Assembly: GCF_010233585.1 (NCBI RefSeq)
Contig: NZ_CP045997.1
Coordinates: 9,505,132 to 9,569,131, forward strand
Length of the DNA stretch: 64,000 bases
Direction of reading: 5' to 3'
Origin: Spirosoma endbachense
Lineage (GTDB): Bacteria; Bacteroidota; Bacteroidia; Cytophagales; Spirosomataceae
Within the stretch, counting starts at the first letter, position 1. Each line of letters starts with the position of its first letter. Below, one piece after another: positions 37,101 through 45,027 of this stretch. Under the pieces are notes generated by a model, which saw nothing but the letters and a program-made list of their open reading frames with translations, was not told the origin of the DNA and made no database searches. The position numbers were made by a program, and so were the translations under genes.

Positions 37101-37537
37101 TGGTTTATAAATTCGAATCGGTGGAGTTGTTCAAGCGTTTCCTGAACAAGGTTAACTTCGATACGATCAGCTTCCTGACCAAAGCAGACATTCCGGCTCA
37201 GGAACCTGAAGAGGTACAGCAGGAAATTCGACAGGCTCCAGCTCAGCGTCGGCCCGAACCACAGCCGAAGCTACATACGAACATGGAGGACTTTGACGAT
37301 GATCACCTCGCCACAGGTCCGGAAGAGTATGCACGTCGAATGGCCGAAAACAACGCAATGGGCGCTGGCTCTCCGCCCATGCCCGCCGGACCACCTCGCC
37401 AACCGGCGCGGGTAGCCAAACTTGACCGTAATGCCCGCGTCAACGTTCAGTACGCTGATGGTTCGGTAAAACGCGATGTAAAATTCAAGACGGTTGAAAA
37501 CGATGTCGTAAGCGGTAAAGCGATGCTCATCGAATAA
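34139..37537 (+). CDS. secA: SecA, preprotein translocase ATPase
   Basis: 1132 residues. Walker A is ATGEGKT (191-197); the DEAD-like box is MVDEVDSVLIDDARTP. Further SecA signatures follow: GTNNEFGFDYLRDNM, MTGTAETEASEFW, TNMAGRGTDI and RQLRGRSGRQGD. It drives protein export through SecYEG. An insertion at about 55-150 lengthens the N-terminus, as in other Bacteroidota. The C-terminus ends without the CxCxSGKKYKxC zinc tail found in many bacteria; a Pro/Gln-rich linker precedes the final ~30 residues. It is followed by a strong terminator and divergent from the export gene. Confidence 0.98.
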   Translation: MINLIAKFFGTKSQRDIKELLPYVEKVNTEFARLKDLSNDELRRVSDELKAQIAEELGGIDNQLAELSEAASHPDVDVNEKERLFNQIDKLEADRNVELERVLLDILPRAFAVVKETARRFTENEQLTVTVNDFDREIASRKKNVVIDGDQAHWANSWDAAGSPIKWDMVHYDVQIIGGVVLHQGKIAEMATGEGKTLVATFPAFLNGLAGRGVHIVTVNDYLAKRDSEWMAPLFEFHGLRVDCIDKHQPNSVARKHAYLADITYGTNNEFGFDYLRDNMARETGELVQRKHHYAMVDEVDSVLIDDARTPLIISGPVPRGDEQDYIELKPRVARLVEAQRKLVYDYLNDAKKKIAAGDEKEGGLSLFRAYRGLPKHKPLIKFLTETGNKALLQKTESIYLAENQKLMPEADAPLYFTIDERHNGIDLTEKGIDFITGSGEDPNFFILPDLSIDLNAIDKDSEFSEQEKILHKESVVRDYAVKTQRINTVNQLLKAFCLFERDTEYVIMDGKVKIVDEQTGRIMEGRRWSDGLHQAVEAKENVKVEDATQTYATVTLQNYFRMYHKRAGMTGTAETEASEFWQIYKMDVVVIPTNRSISRKDEEDKVYRSVREKYNAVVDEITSLVEKGRPVLVGTTSVENSELLSRLLTLRKIQHQVLNAKYHQREAEIVATAGLPGTVTIATNMAGRGTDIKLTPDSRSSGGLAIIGTERHESRRVDRQLRGRSGRQGDPGTSQFFVSLEDSLMRLFGSERIAKVMDRMGLEEGEVIQHSMITKSIERAQKKVEENNFGIRKRLLEYDDVMNYQREAIYKRRRNALFGDRLPLDIANTMYDVVEETVNNAEGNYEEVKLQLLTTLGVTPELTSEEFGRMKKPDQIRRLYDEAESQYQAKNHAIADKALPVLTQVLNEQGSQIKNIVVPFSDGIHELTVVADLRKAVDSGGREIVTEMEKAVTLSVIDQEWKEHLREMDDLKQSVQNAVFEQKDPLLVYKFESVELFKRFLNKVNFDTISFLTKADIPAQEPEEVQQEIRQAPAQRRPEPQPKLHTNMEDFDDDHLATGPEEYARRMAENNAMGAGSPPMPAGPPRQPARVAKLDRNARVNVQYADGSVKRDVKFKTVENDVVSGKAMLIE

Positions 37538-37554
37538 CCAGATAAATTGTTGAT

Positions 37555-37591
37555 AAAACGCCCCCCGGATTGTATATTCGGGGGGCGTTTT
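37555..37591 (+). terminator. Intrinsic terminator of secA
   Basis: Perfect 13-base arms (37555-37567 and 37579-37591): AAAACGCCCCCCG and CGGGGGGCGTTTT, with a T-run on the plus strand. Confidence 0.9.
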
Positions 37592-37653
37592 TGTAAGAAA
37601 CCAATGCTTATACAGAATGCTTGTATAAACGTAATGAGCCGTTTTCAAGGCAG

Positions 37654-38736
37654 ATGAAAAACGCATTATTGGGGCTGGTTTTAATCGGGCTATTCTCTTT
37701 TCTTCCTGCAGCTGCCCCAATTAGGCTCAGTTCTCAGTCGTTGCCCTTTACGCCAAAAGAGTTTTATATCGCGACAGTTACAGACCAGCGCCCAGAGCAG
37801 GGCCCAATTGCCCGACTGGCCCTCGTGTTCAACCAATCGGCTCAACCCGTTGACCTGGAAGATGGTGTGGCTTCACATTTTCGGCAGTTTATCAATCAGA
37901 ACCTAAAGCAGAATCGCTCATTGCGGCCTATTGCCATGCGAATTCGTCAGTGCAAAGTGAGCGAAACAGCCAATGGCAATCGCGTAACGGGCACGTTCAC
38001 ATTTGCCGCTGCCTTTGAGCTACTAGGTAAAGACGATTCTGGAAACGAAACCAGCACACGCCTGACCGAATATCGGGGAAGTGCCAATTATACCCGCCCC
38101 CTCAATCAGCTATCCGTGATCGAACCGACCATTCGGCAAGCTTTGGTGGCATCGTTAAAAGGCCTGAACGACTACATGAACCGGGAAGCAGGCCAGAATG
38201 AAAAACTAGCCAAAAGTCTCAACGTCACGATTATTGATGACTCACGCATCACAGATGACGATACGGTGCATTACAATCCTTCCCGTAAACTAACCTGGGC
38301 CGACTTTCAGGCCACACCACGTCAGGGCAGCCATTATGCAGCCGAAGTATTTACGAGCTTCGCTTATGAAGGTAAAAGCTCCGTGAAAGATGGCATTATT
38401 AATGTCAATCTGACGCTAAAAGGATATATGCTCAAAAACTCGTCCTGGGGCAGACAGGGAGCACGCAATGCCTATTCACTAAACCATGAACAACGGCATT
38501 TCGACGTTGTCAAGATTATCGTTGAGCGCTTCAAACGTAAAATTCAGCCCGATAGCCTTACGCTGGACGATTATAACAGCATCATTCAATATCAGTTTAT
38601 TGAATCGTTTCGGGAAATGAATCACATGCAGGAACAGTATGATGGCGAAACCAATCATGGTATCAATCAGGCAGCTCAGGAACGCTGGAATCAAAAGATT
38701 GACGCAGAACTACGTACTTTTGGGGTGAAGAAATGA
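37654..38736 (+). CDS. DUF922-family predicted zinc metalloprotease, secreted
   Basis: 360 residues from the ATG at 37654 (MKNALLG), followed by a signal peptide. A TTG at 37621 is less likely. Residues 30-170 form a beta-rich N-terminal domain of unknown type. The C-terminal domain begins RKLTWADFQATPRQGSHYAA, the DUF922 signature, and carries the zinc motif HEQRH (His278, Glu279, His282) after SLN. DUF922 is placed with gluzincin-like peptidases, although activity has rarely been shown. It is monocistronic, bounded by the secA terminator and the next start at 38829. Confidence 0.8.
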   Translation: MKNALLGLVLIGLFSFLPAAAPIRLSSQSLPFTPKEFYIATVTDQRPEQGPIARLALVFNQSAQPVDLEDGVASHFRQFINQNLKQNRSLRPIAMRIRQCKVSETANGNRVTGTFTFAAAFELLGKDDSGNETSTRLTEYRGSANYTRPLNQLSVIEPTIRQALVASLKGLNDYMNREAGQNEKLAKSLNVTIIDDSRITDDDTVHYNPSRKLTWADFQATPRQGSHYAAEVFTSFAYEGKSSVKDGIINVNLTLKGYMLKNSSWGRQGARNAYSLNHEQRHFDVVKIIVERFKRKIQPDSLTLDDYNSIIQYQFIESFREMNHMQEQYDGETNHGINQAAQERWNQKIDAELRTFGVKK

Positions 38737-38828
38737 CTATTTCTGTTTAACGTCTACGCAGGAAAACAAATGAATCGCCTATTGCGGCTTGATTTGTGCA
38801 TAAATACATTCTGCGATTCTGCTATTTC

Positions 38829-39956
38829 ATGAAGAAAGTCCGCATTCTGCACGTCAGTACGGCTCATCCCTCTCAGGACCCACGATTAGCCTATCGGGTC
38901 ATTCCAAGTCTGGCTCCCCATTACGAATTAATTGCAGCCTTACCCCATGTATCTACTGGTTACAGACATGGGGTTAACTATTTGTGGCTTCCCAAGTTTC
39001 GGCGCGTATGGCTGCGAATCCTGTTTAGTCAACCCTTCGTGCTTTGGTATGCGCTATATACCCGACCGCAATTGCTTCATTTGTATGATCCTGAGCTATT
39101 GCCGCTTGCCCGATTTATACAGATTTTGTTAAGAATACCGGTTATTTATGAAGTCCACGAGAACCTTTATAAAAAGTCGCCTGAAAAGGCCCAGAATCAG
39201 GGGGCCATTGTGATGCAGTTATTCTACTGGTTCGATGCAATGGCCCAACGCCGGTTTTACCTCATTTTCACCGAACATGCCTATCTCGATACGTATCAGC
39301 ATCCAGCGAACGCGCACGTCGTTATTTATAATTATCCGCTCCTGTCTTTTTTAGAGAAATTTCGGCAACCGTATGATCCAGACCAGGAACAGCCAACTTT
39401 TTTTTATATCGGCTGGATGAGCGTCGAGCGGGCTTTCGATACGCTAGTGGCTGGATTAGCCATTCTGAAGAAAACGCATCCGAAATTTCAGGCTCATTTT
39501 TTCGGCGAACGAACCTTCACGAATAAAGACCTGAACCAGTTCCCCGATTTTACGTCCATTCAGGACAACGTACATTTCTACGGCTATACCGATCAACAGC
39601 AGGCTCTTCCCTACGTCAGCCGGTCAACAGCGGGTTTTGCGTTGCTCAAAGCCGTTGGCGACTACCCGGACTCCTATACGACTAAAATGTTCGAATACAT
39701 GGCTTTAGGACTACCAGTAATTACCTCCAACTTTGCGCTCTATCGTCAAGTAGTCGAATACCATCAGTGCGGCTTTTGTATAGACCCTACTGACCCAAAG
39801 CAGTTGGCAGAGGCATTAACTTACCTCATTAAACATCCCGATGAAAGTCGGGCGATGGGTGAACGGGGTCGGTTGGCTGTTAAAAATTACTACAATTGGG
39901 AATCAGAAGCGCAAAAATTACTAGGCTTTTACGAAACGGTCCTGAACCAGTCGTAG
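38829..39956 (+). CDS. Family 4 glycosyltransferase
   Basis: 375 residues from the ATG at 38829 (MKKVRIL); a GTG at 38796 would add a hydrophobic stretch. The N-terminal domain shows VRILHVSTAHPSQDPRLAYRV and LLHLYDPELLPLARFIQ with a YEVHENLYKKSPEKA segment. The C-terminal domain has TFFYIGWMSVERAFDTLVAG, DSYTTKMFEYMALGLPVITSNF and the E-x7-E region. Acceptor and donor are unknown. It lies outside the polysaccharide block, separated by secA, and uses a plus-strand promoter of its own. Confidence 0.85.
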   Translation: MKKVRILHVSTAHPSQDPRLAYRVIPSLAPHYELIAALPHVSTGYRHGVNYLWLPKFRRVWLRILFSQPFVLWYALYTRPQLLHLYDPELLPLARFIQILLRIPVIYEVHENLYKKSPEKAQNQGAIVMQLFYWFDAMAQRRFYLIFTEHAYLDTYQHPANAHVVIYNYPLLSFLEKFRQPYDPDQEQPTFFYIGWMSVERAFDTLVAGLAILKKTHPKFQAHFFGERTFTNKDLNQFPDFTSIQDNVHFYGYTDQQQALPYVSRSTAGFALLKAVGDYPDSYTTKMFEYMALGLPVITSNFALYRQVVEYHQCGFCIDPTDPKQLAEALTYLIKHPDESRAMGERGRLAVKNYYNWESEAQKLLGFYETVLNQS

Positions 39957-40366
39957 GCTTTACTGGATTCACATTGGCTCAGCCGAACGCTCAGATTTGC
40001 GAAAACAATACCAGAACGGTTAACCACTCTATAAGGTTCTGATCTATTCAACATTCGCCATATAAACCATAAAGTGCCCTTTACTTCGTAGATTTGTAGC
40101 AAACTAATGATGGTTGGCCCGCAACAAGGGAGTCAGATGCAAATGAATAGCATCGAAAAGTAGTCTAAACAAAGTTGAGCATCGACACCTTAAAGTCCAG
40201 AATGGCATAATTATAGAGGGATTATGCCAGTAAAATAGAAAAATCTTATCACTTATCCCCCACATTATAGTATTGTTCTAATGTTGAATACCACGATTTC
40301 ACGGAAGTATTTAACTTTCGATGTTAATTCGGGTTATGCCTGCATTAGCCTTACTTTTTTGACCTG
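39957..40366. other. 410-base intergenic region upstream of the FabH-like gene
   Basis: No gene is seen. It holds TAGATTTG (40089-40096), which fits the TAnnTTTG -7 consensus without an obvious -33 box, and an inverted repeat TGGCATAAT-n9-ATTATGCCA (40203-40229). The length suggests a long leader or a regulated promoter. Confidence 0.4.
40203..40229. promoter_or_regulatory. Perfect 9-base inverted repeat, possible operator
   Basis: TGGCATAAT (40203-40211) and ATTATGCCA (40221-40229) separated by 9 bases, 138 bases before the FabH-like start. The size and symmetry fit a dimeric repressor site. No T-run follows, so a terminator is unlikely. Confidence 0.4.
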
Positions 40367-41305
40367 ATGTATATTCATGCAGTAAGTCATTACCTCCCCA
40401 CAGAGGTAGTCGGCAATGAACATTTTACGAGGCTAAATGGCCTTTCCAGCGATTGGATAATTGAGCGTACCGGCATTAAGGAGCGCCGTAAAGCGGCTCC
40501 CGGTGAGAATACAAATACCATGACAGTTGATGTGGTTCGGCGGCTGATGCCCAAAGCCGACCTCTCGACTGTTGATTTGATTGTTGGGGCAACCTATACG
40601 CCTTACGATACGATCGTCTCACTGGCTCACGAGGCTCAACATCTACTTGGCATTGCTGATATTCCGGTCGTATCGATCTCAACGGCCTGTTCGTCGTTAC
40701 TCAATGCAATTGAGGTGGTAGAAGGTTATTTTGCGCTCAACAAGGCGAGTCGCGCTCTGGTTATTGTGTCTGAACATAATACAGCCTACAATAACGAGAA
40801 TGATACAATCTCCGGGCATTTATGGGGCGACGGTGCCGCTGCACTACTGATTACGAAAGAGCGCCAGAGCGAAGGTGATTTTACGATCAAAGCCTTATTA
40901 ACGGGCGGAGCGGCTCACACCTCCAAAGCGACCACGGCGGTTATGATGAAACCCATAGATGGAGGTGTTACAATGCCCTTCGGTCGCGATGTGTTCATCA
41001 ATGCGTGTCAATATATGCCTAAGGCGACGTTACAGGTACTTGACCGTTGTGGCCTGACCCTCGCCGACGTTGATTATGTGCTTCCGCATCAGGCGAACCT
41101 ACGTATTTCACGCAATGTGATGAATACGCTCGGCCTCCCGGAAGAAAAGCTTATCTCGAACATTCAGTACTACGGCAATACGGGTTGCGCCGGTTGCGCT
41201 ATTGCGCTCTCGGAGCAATGGGACACGTTTCAGAAAGGCCAGCGCATTGCTGTAACCGTCTTTGGCGGTGGTTATTCATTCGGAGCAATGCTTATTGAAG
41301 TCTAG
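40367..41305 (+). CDS. FabH-like 3-oxoacyl-ACP synthase III
   Basis: 312 residues. The catalytic triad is visible: Cys108 in STACSS, His241 in LPHQANLR and Asn271 in YGNTGCAG. LSSDWIIERTGIKERR near the N-terminus is typical of ketoacyl synthase III. The enzyme condenses an acyl-CoA primer with malonyl-ACP. It stands apart from other fatty-acid genes here, so it may be an extra or specialised KASIII instead of the main FabH, which often lies near plsX in other bacteria. It is followed by a long hairpin terminator. Confidence 0.88.
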   Translation: MYIHAVSHYLPTEVVGNEHFTRLNGLSSDWIIERTGIKERRKAAPGENTNTMTVDVVRRLMPKADLSTVDLIVGATYTPYDTIVSLAHEAQHLLGIADIPVVSISTACSSLLNAIEVVEGYFALNKASRALVIVSEHNTAYNNENDTISGHLWGDGAAALLITKERQSEGDFTIKALLTGGAAHTSKATTAVMMKPIDGGVTMPFGRDVFINACQYMPKATLQVLDRCGLTLADVDYVLPHQANLRISRNVMNTLGLPEEKLISNIQYYGNTGCAGCAIALSEQWDTFQKGQRIAVTVFGGGYSFGAMLIEV

Positions 41306-41317
41306 CCTTATAAACGT

Positions 41318-41384
41318 AAAAAGGGAGTAGGATAATTAGTTGGTTCATAAGTAATGCTCCATCTAATTATCCTACTCCCTTTTT
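41318..41384. terminator. Long bidirectional terminator between the KASIII and M1 peptidase genes
   Basis: Perfect 22-base arms at 41318-41339 and 41363-41384, starting AAAAAGGGAGTAGG on the left and ending CCTACTCCCTTTTT on the right, with T-runs on both strands. It lies between two converging genes. Confidence 0.9.
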
Positions 41385-41394
41385 ATCTACTTAT

Positions 41395-43371
41395 CTATTG
41401 AGCTTCTGCCCGCCAGGTATTGTTCTTTTCATTGACATCCGGCAGTTTTTCATCCGGATCAAGAACAACCGTCTTCAATGGCGACGTCGAATTATATTTG
41501 AACGTCCAGGTCCCACCACGCTGCCAGACTTCTATCGGCAGATTAACGCGGCCTTTCTTACCATTACTTTCTGTCACTTCAATGGTTGCAGGCATCGCAA
41601 ATTTCTCCAGATTTTCGATCGAAATCAGCGAGCCTTTCTCGGCAGAACCATCTACGTACTTTACTTCCTTAATACCCTGGTCCAATTTCCAGGTCTCGTA
41701 GAAGAAACCACGCCAGAACCAGCCTAAATCTTCGCCAGCACCATCTTCCATACTTCGGAAGAAATCATATGGTGTCGGGTGTTTGAACGCCCAACGGCTA
41801 ACATAATTTTTAAACGCAAAGTCGAAGCGATCCGGACCAAGTACAACCTCGCGCAGGAGTTTCAAGCCCATACCAGGCTTATAGTAGGCCAGAATACCCA
41901 GTGCACGCGCCTGCTGCACATCAGGAATGGTCATGATTGGCTCGGCCGGATAAAACAGAGCCGGAGCTATATCATGCATGGTGCCACGCTCCCGGTCATA
42001 TTCACCTTTATTAAAGTTGGTCGTAGACAATGTATTGATGAAGGTATTAAATCCTTCATCCATCCAGGGGAATTTCCGTTCATTATTGCCGACAATCATT
42101 GGGAACCAGTTATGCCCAAACTCATGGTCTGTAACGCCCCATAACCCATCCTTACGGCTTTTATGATCACAAAAAATAATACCCGGATACTCCATGCCGC
42201 CCACAATGCCAGCCACATTGGTTGCTACCGGATAGCTGAATTCATAGAGGTATTTGGAATAGAACTCCACACAACCTTTCACATACTCCGTAGAGCGGCC
42301 CCATGAATCGTTGGTAGCGCTTTCAACCGGATACACAGATTGAGCAAGAGCCGTTTTACCACTCGGCAGATTCATTTTTGCCGCATCCCATACGAACGCT
42401 TTCGATGAAGCCCAGGCAACATCGCGCGTGTTCTGACAACGGAATTTCCAGGTTAGTGTACCCGATTTCTTAGGGCGGGAATTCGCATCAGCTACTTCAT
42501 CCTTACCGCGAATAATAACCGTTTTATCACTCTGGTGAGCCTGCGCCAACCGTTTGATCTGGTCGGCGGTCAGTACATCGTTCGGATTCAGGAGTTCGCC
42601 CGAACCAACAACAATATGATCCCAGGGTACAGTCACATTGTATTCATAATCGCCGTAATCGAGGTAAAACTCGCCCGCTCCCAGATAAGGCAGTACGTTC
42701 CAGCCTTCAATGTCATCGTAAACACACATCCGTGGATACCACTGCGCGATTTCGTAAATGATACCATCTTTACGCTTCAGTTGCCCCATCCGGTCAGAAC
42801 CGTATTCGGGGATTTTAAACGAATAGGCGACTTTTACTTTCACCACATCGCCACCTGGTTTGACTGGCTCAGCCAATCGCACCTGCATCCGGGTGTCGGT
42901 AATCTCGTAAGGAACCGTTGCGAATTTATTTTTTCCCTGATCAACAGTCACACTCGTGATGGAAAGGCCACCAGCAAAGCCCTGATTCCCAAATCGTCCG
43001 CCTGTTACGGGCGTTGTTTTAGAAGCCCTGGACGTATCGCTAAAAGCATTCTGGTCGAGTTGTAACCACAGATAGGCCAGCGTTTCGGGTGAGTTATTTT
43101 TATACGTAATCGTTACCTCACCGGTAATCGTATTTTGCTGATCATCGAGCGCAACGTTAATCTGATAGTCCGAGCGGTTCTGCCAGTAGCGAGGCCCAGG
43201 GGCACCACTGCCGGTTCTGTAGTCGTTGCCCGGCTGCATATTGAATAAGGGATGAAACAAAGCAAGAGGATCATATTTTGACCCCACTGCCGACGTTGAC
43301 GACGGTGCGTTCTGAGCGAAAGAAATTAAGCTAAACGCCCATAGCCCCGCCCAAAGAGCGATTTTTTTCAT
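41395..43371 (-). CDS. Secreted M1-family zinc metallopeptidase
   Basis: 658 residues with a signal peptide (ISFAQ). The catalytic core shows GGMEYP (391-396, GxMEN-like), HEFGHNW with zinc His416 and His420, and third ligand Glu439 in WMDEGFN, the M1 arrangement. An N-terminal beta-sandwich precedes it (residues 60-260). The C-terminal part is an all-beta domain that ends without a T9SS signature. It should remove N-terminal residues from peptides or proteins in the periplasm or outside the cell. Confidence 0.92.
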   Translation of the reverse strand: MKKIALWAGLWAFSLISFAQNAPSSTSAVGSKYDPLALFHPLFNMQPGNDYRTGSGAPGPRYWQNRSDYQINVALDDQQNTITGEVTITYKNNSPETLAYLWLQLDQNAFSDTSRASKTTPVTGGRFGNQGFAGGLSITSVTVDQGKNKFATVPYEITDTRMQVRLAEPVKPGGDVVKVKVAYSFKIPEYGSDRMGQLKRKDGIIYEIAQWYPRMCVYDDIEGWNVLPYLGAGEFYLDYGDYEYNVTVPWDHIVVGSGELLNPNDVLTADQIKRLAQAHQSDKTVIIRGKDEVADANSRPKKSGTLTWKFRCQNTRDVAWASSKAFVWDAAKMNLPSGKTALAQSVYPVESATNDSWGRSTEYVKGCVEFYSKYLYEFSYPVATNVAGIVGGMEYPGIIFCDHKSRKDGLWGVTDHEFGHNWFPMIVGNNERKFPWMDEGFNTFINTLSTTNFNKGEYDRERGTMHDIAPALFYPAEPIMTIPDVQQARALGILAYYKPGMGLKLLREVVLGPDRFDFAFKNYVSRWAFKHPTPYDFFRSMEDGAGEDLGWFWRGFFYETWKLDQGIKEVKYVDGSAEKGSLISIENLEKFAMPATIEVTESNGKKGRVNLPIEVWQRGGTWTFKYNSTSPLKTVVLDPDEKLPDVNEKNNTWRAEAQ

Positions 43372-43445
43372 GAAGCAATTAAAAACAGATTTTATACAAA
43401 TAACGTGATAAAGTAGTAAAACTGGATGATCAGGTTTACCCGTAA

Positions 43446-44054
43446 TTAGAAAGATAGCCGTAAATCAAGACCATGATGAATCAATAGAAATACAAACAGG
43501 CCCACCCAAAGAATATCAACAAAATGCCAATAGAGCGTAATAAGTCGGATTTTAAGCTGATTGGGCGGATTGACACTGTAAACAAACGAGTCGACGTAAG
43601 GCCGACGGCGTAACGCTTCAGCCAACGCAATAACTAAAAAAATCAAGCCAATTAAAATATGCAGCAAGTGTATTCCGGAGATGATATAGACAAAACCGCC
43701 CGCCGGATTACCTTCTAATTTGATACCCGCTAAAATCATCTGTCGCCAGCCCCAGCCCTGAAGTAGTATAAACAAGGTTCCCAGCACCAGCGTCGTCGCA
43801 ATATTTGTGCGGTAACTGCCAAATCGTTCGTGCCGAAACGCCTGTGTTGCGTTATTAAGCGTAAAGCTACTCAGGACGATTACTACTGTGCTGATTAAAA
43901 ACACGTTGGGTAATTTCACATCGGCCCAGTCTGGTCCGGTTCGGCGGATAATATAGGTCACCAGAAGAATAGTGAAGAGCATGACGCTACTCGCAATTCC
44001 AAGCCAAACCATAAAGCGGAACGGCTCCCGCCGTTTCGTGATGAAATTACCCAT
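43446..44054 (-). CDS. Cytochrome c oxidase subunit III-like protein
   Basis: 202 residues with five membrane helices. It shows a heme-copper oxidase subunit III pattern with [21 protein letters not shown] at the start, [20 protein letters not shown] in the middle and [21 protein letters not shown] near the end; WHFxDxVW is the subunit III signature. No catalytic subunit I gene lies nearby, so it may be a separate assembly partner. It lies between ispE and the M1 peptidase gene, all in one direction. Confidence 0.85.
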   Translation of the reverse strand: MGNFITKRREPFRFMVWLGIASSVMLFTILLVTYIIRRTGPDWADVKLPNVFLISTVVIVLSSFTLNNATQAFRHERFGSYRTNIATTLVLGTLFILLQGWGWRQMILAGIKLEGNPAGGFVYIISGIHLLHILIGLIFLVIALAEALRRRPYVDSFVYSVNPPNQLKIRLITLYWHFVDILWVGLFVFLLIHHGLDLRLSF

Positions 44055-44136
44055 TGGTGAGCTTCGTGGTTTGTAGTTTAGGGTTAGACCTCAGTCAATA
44101 TACTCCTGAACCAGAAACTACAGAACATAAACTGGT

Positions 44137-44943
44137 TTAAAGTCTTCCTTGCCAAACGCTGTAATCCGAAAATTGGTTTGGGACAAGAGGAGGGGCGTTA
44201 AAAATTCCATATACTGTCGAGCCGGAACCGCTCATACTGGCATAAACCGCTCCTGAATCATAGAGCTGTTGTTTGATTTCACTCAATACCGGATAGCTCG
44301 GAAACAGGCTGGTTTCAAAATCATTATGGACCGTTTGCTGCCAGGTTTCAATCGGTTCCTGAAGGTGTTTCCGTAAGGATTGCTCAGGTTTGTGAGGGCG
44401 CACATTCGCATACGCTTCGGCGGTAGAAATGGCTATGTTTGGGTAAACAAGCAGGATGTAATAGCCGCTTAGATCAAGGGCTATTTCTTCAAATACATCG
44501 CCTTTTTCGAGGCAATAAGCGGGTTTGTTTTCAATAAAAAACGCACAATCACTACCTAGTTTTCGGGCATAGGCCTGCAGGTGCGAACCGCTCAAGCCTA
44601 ATTTAAACTGCTCGTTGAGGAGATTGAGCGCAAAAGCAGCATCGGCAGAACCGCCCCCTAAACCAGCCCCAATCGGAACAATTTTATGCAAATGCATCTG
44701 AACCGGCGGCAAGTCAAAATCAGCTTTTACTAGCTCATAAGCACGAACGCAGAGATTTGCCGAAGTATTGCCGGGAATAGGGAGCCCGCTGCTGCTAAAA
44801 CTAAAGCTCTCCGCCGAAATTACTTCCAGCATATCGGTCCATCCGACCGGATAAAAACAAGATTGAAGATTATGAAAACCATCGGTCCGTTTTTCGGTAA
44901 TGAGCAGTCCGAGGTTTATTTTGGCGTTTGGAAAAGTAAGCAT
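44137..44943 (-). CDS. ispE: 4-diphosphocytidyl-2-C-methyl-D-erythritol kinase
   Basis: 268 residues. It begins MLTFPNAKINLGLLITEKRTDGFHNLQSCF, with the conserved catalytic Lys8 and the HxL substrate loop. The ATP-binding glycine loop is PIGAGLGGGSADAAF (90-104). KLGSDCAFFI and a C-terminal SMSGSGSTVYGIF complete the GHMP-kinase pattern. It phosphorylates CDP-ME in the MEP pathway for isoprenoid units. It is somewhat shorter than typical homologs at the C-terminus. Confidence 0.96.
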   Translation of the reverse strand: MLTFPNAKINLGLLITEKRTDGFHNLQSCFYPVGWTDMLEVISAESFSFSSSGLPIPGNTSANLCVRAYELVKADFDLPPVQMHLHKIVPIGAGLGGGSADAAFALNLLNEQFKLGLSGSHLQAYARKLGSDCAFFIENKPAYCLEKGDVFEEIALDLSGYYILLVYPNIAISTAEAYANVRPHKPEQSLRKHLQEPIETWQQTVHNDFETSLFPSYPVLSEIKQQLYDSGAVYASMSGSGSTVYGIFNAPPLVPNQFSDYSVWQGRL

Positions 44944-45027
44944 TGACGCAAATGATGACGGGATACCAGTGCCGTTATGAACGATGAATGTACAATAGGT
45001 GCCTCATCATTCATAATTCATCACGCA

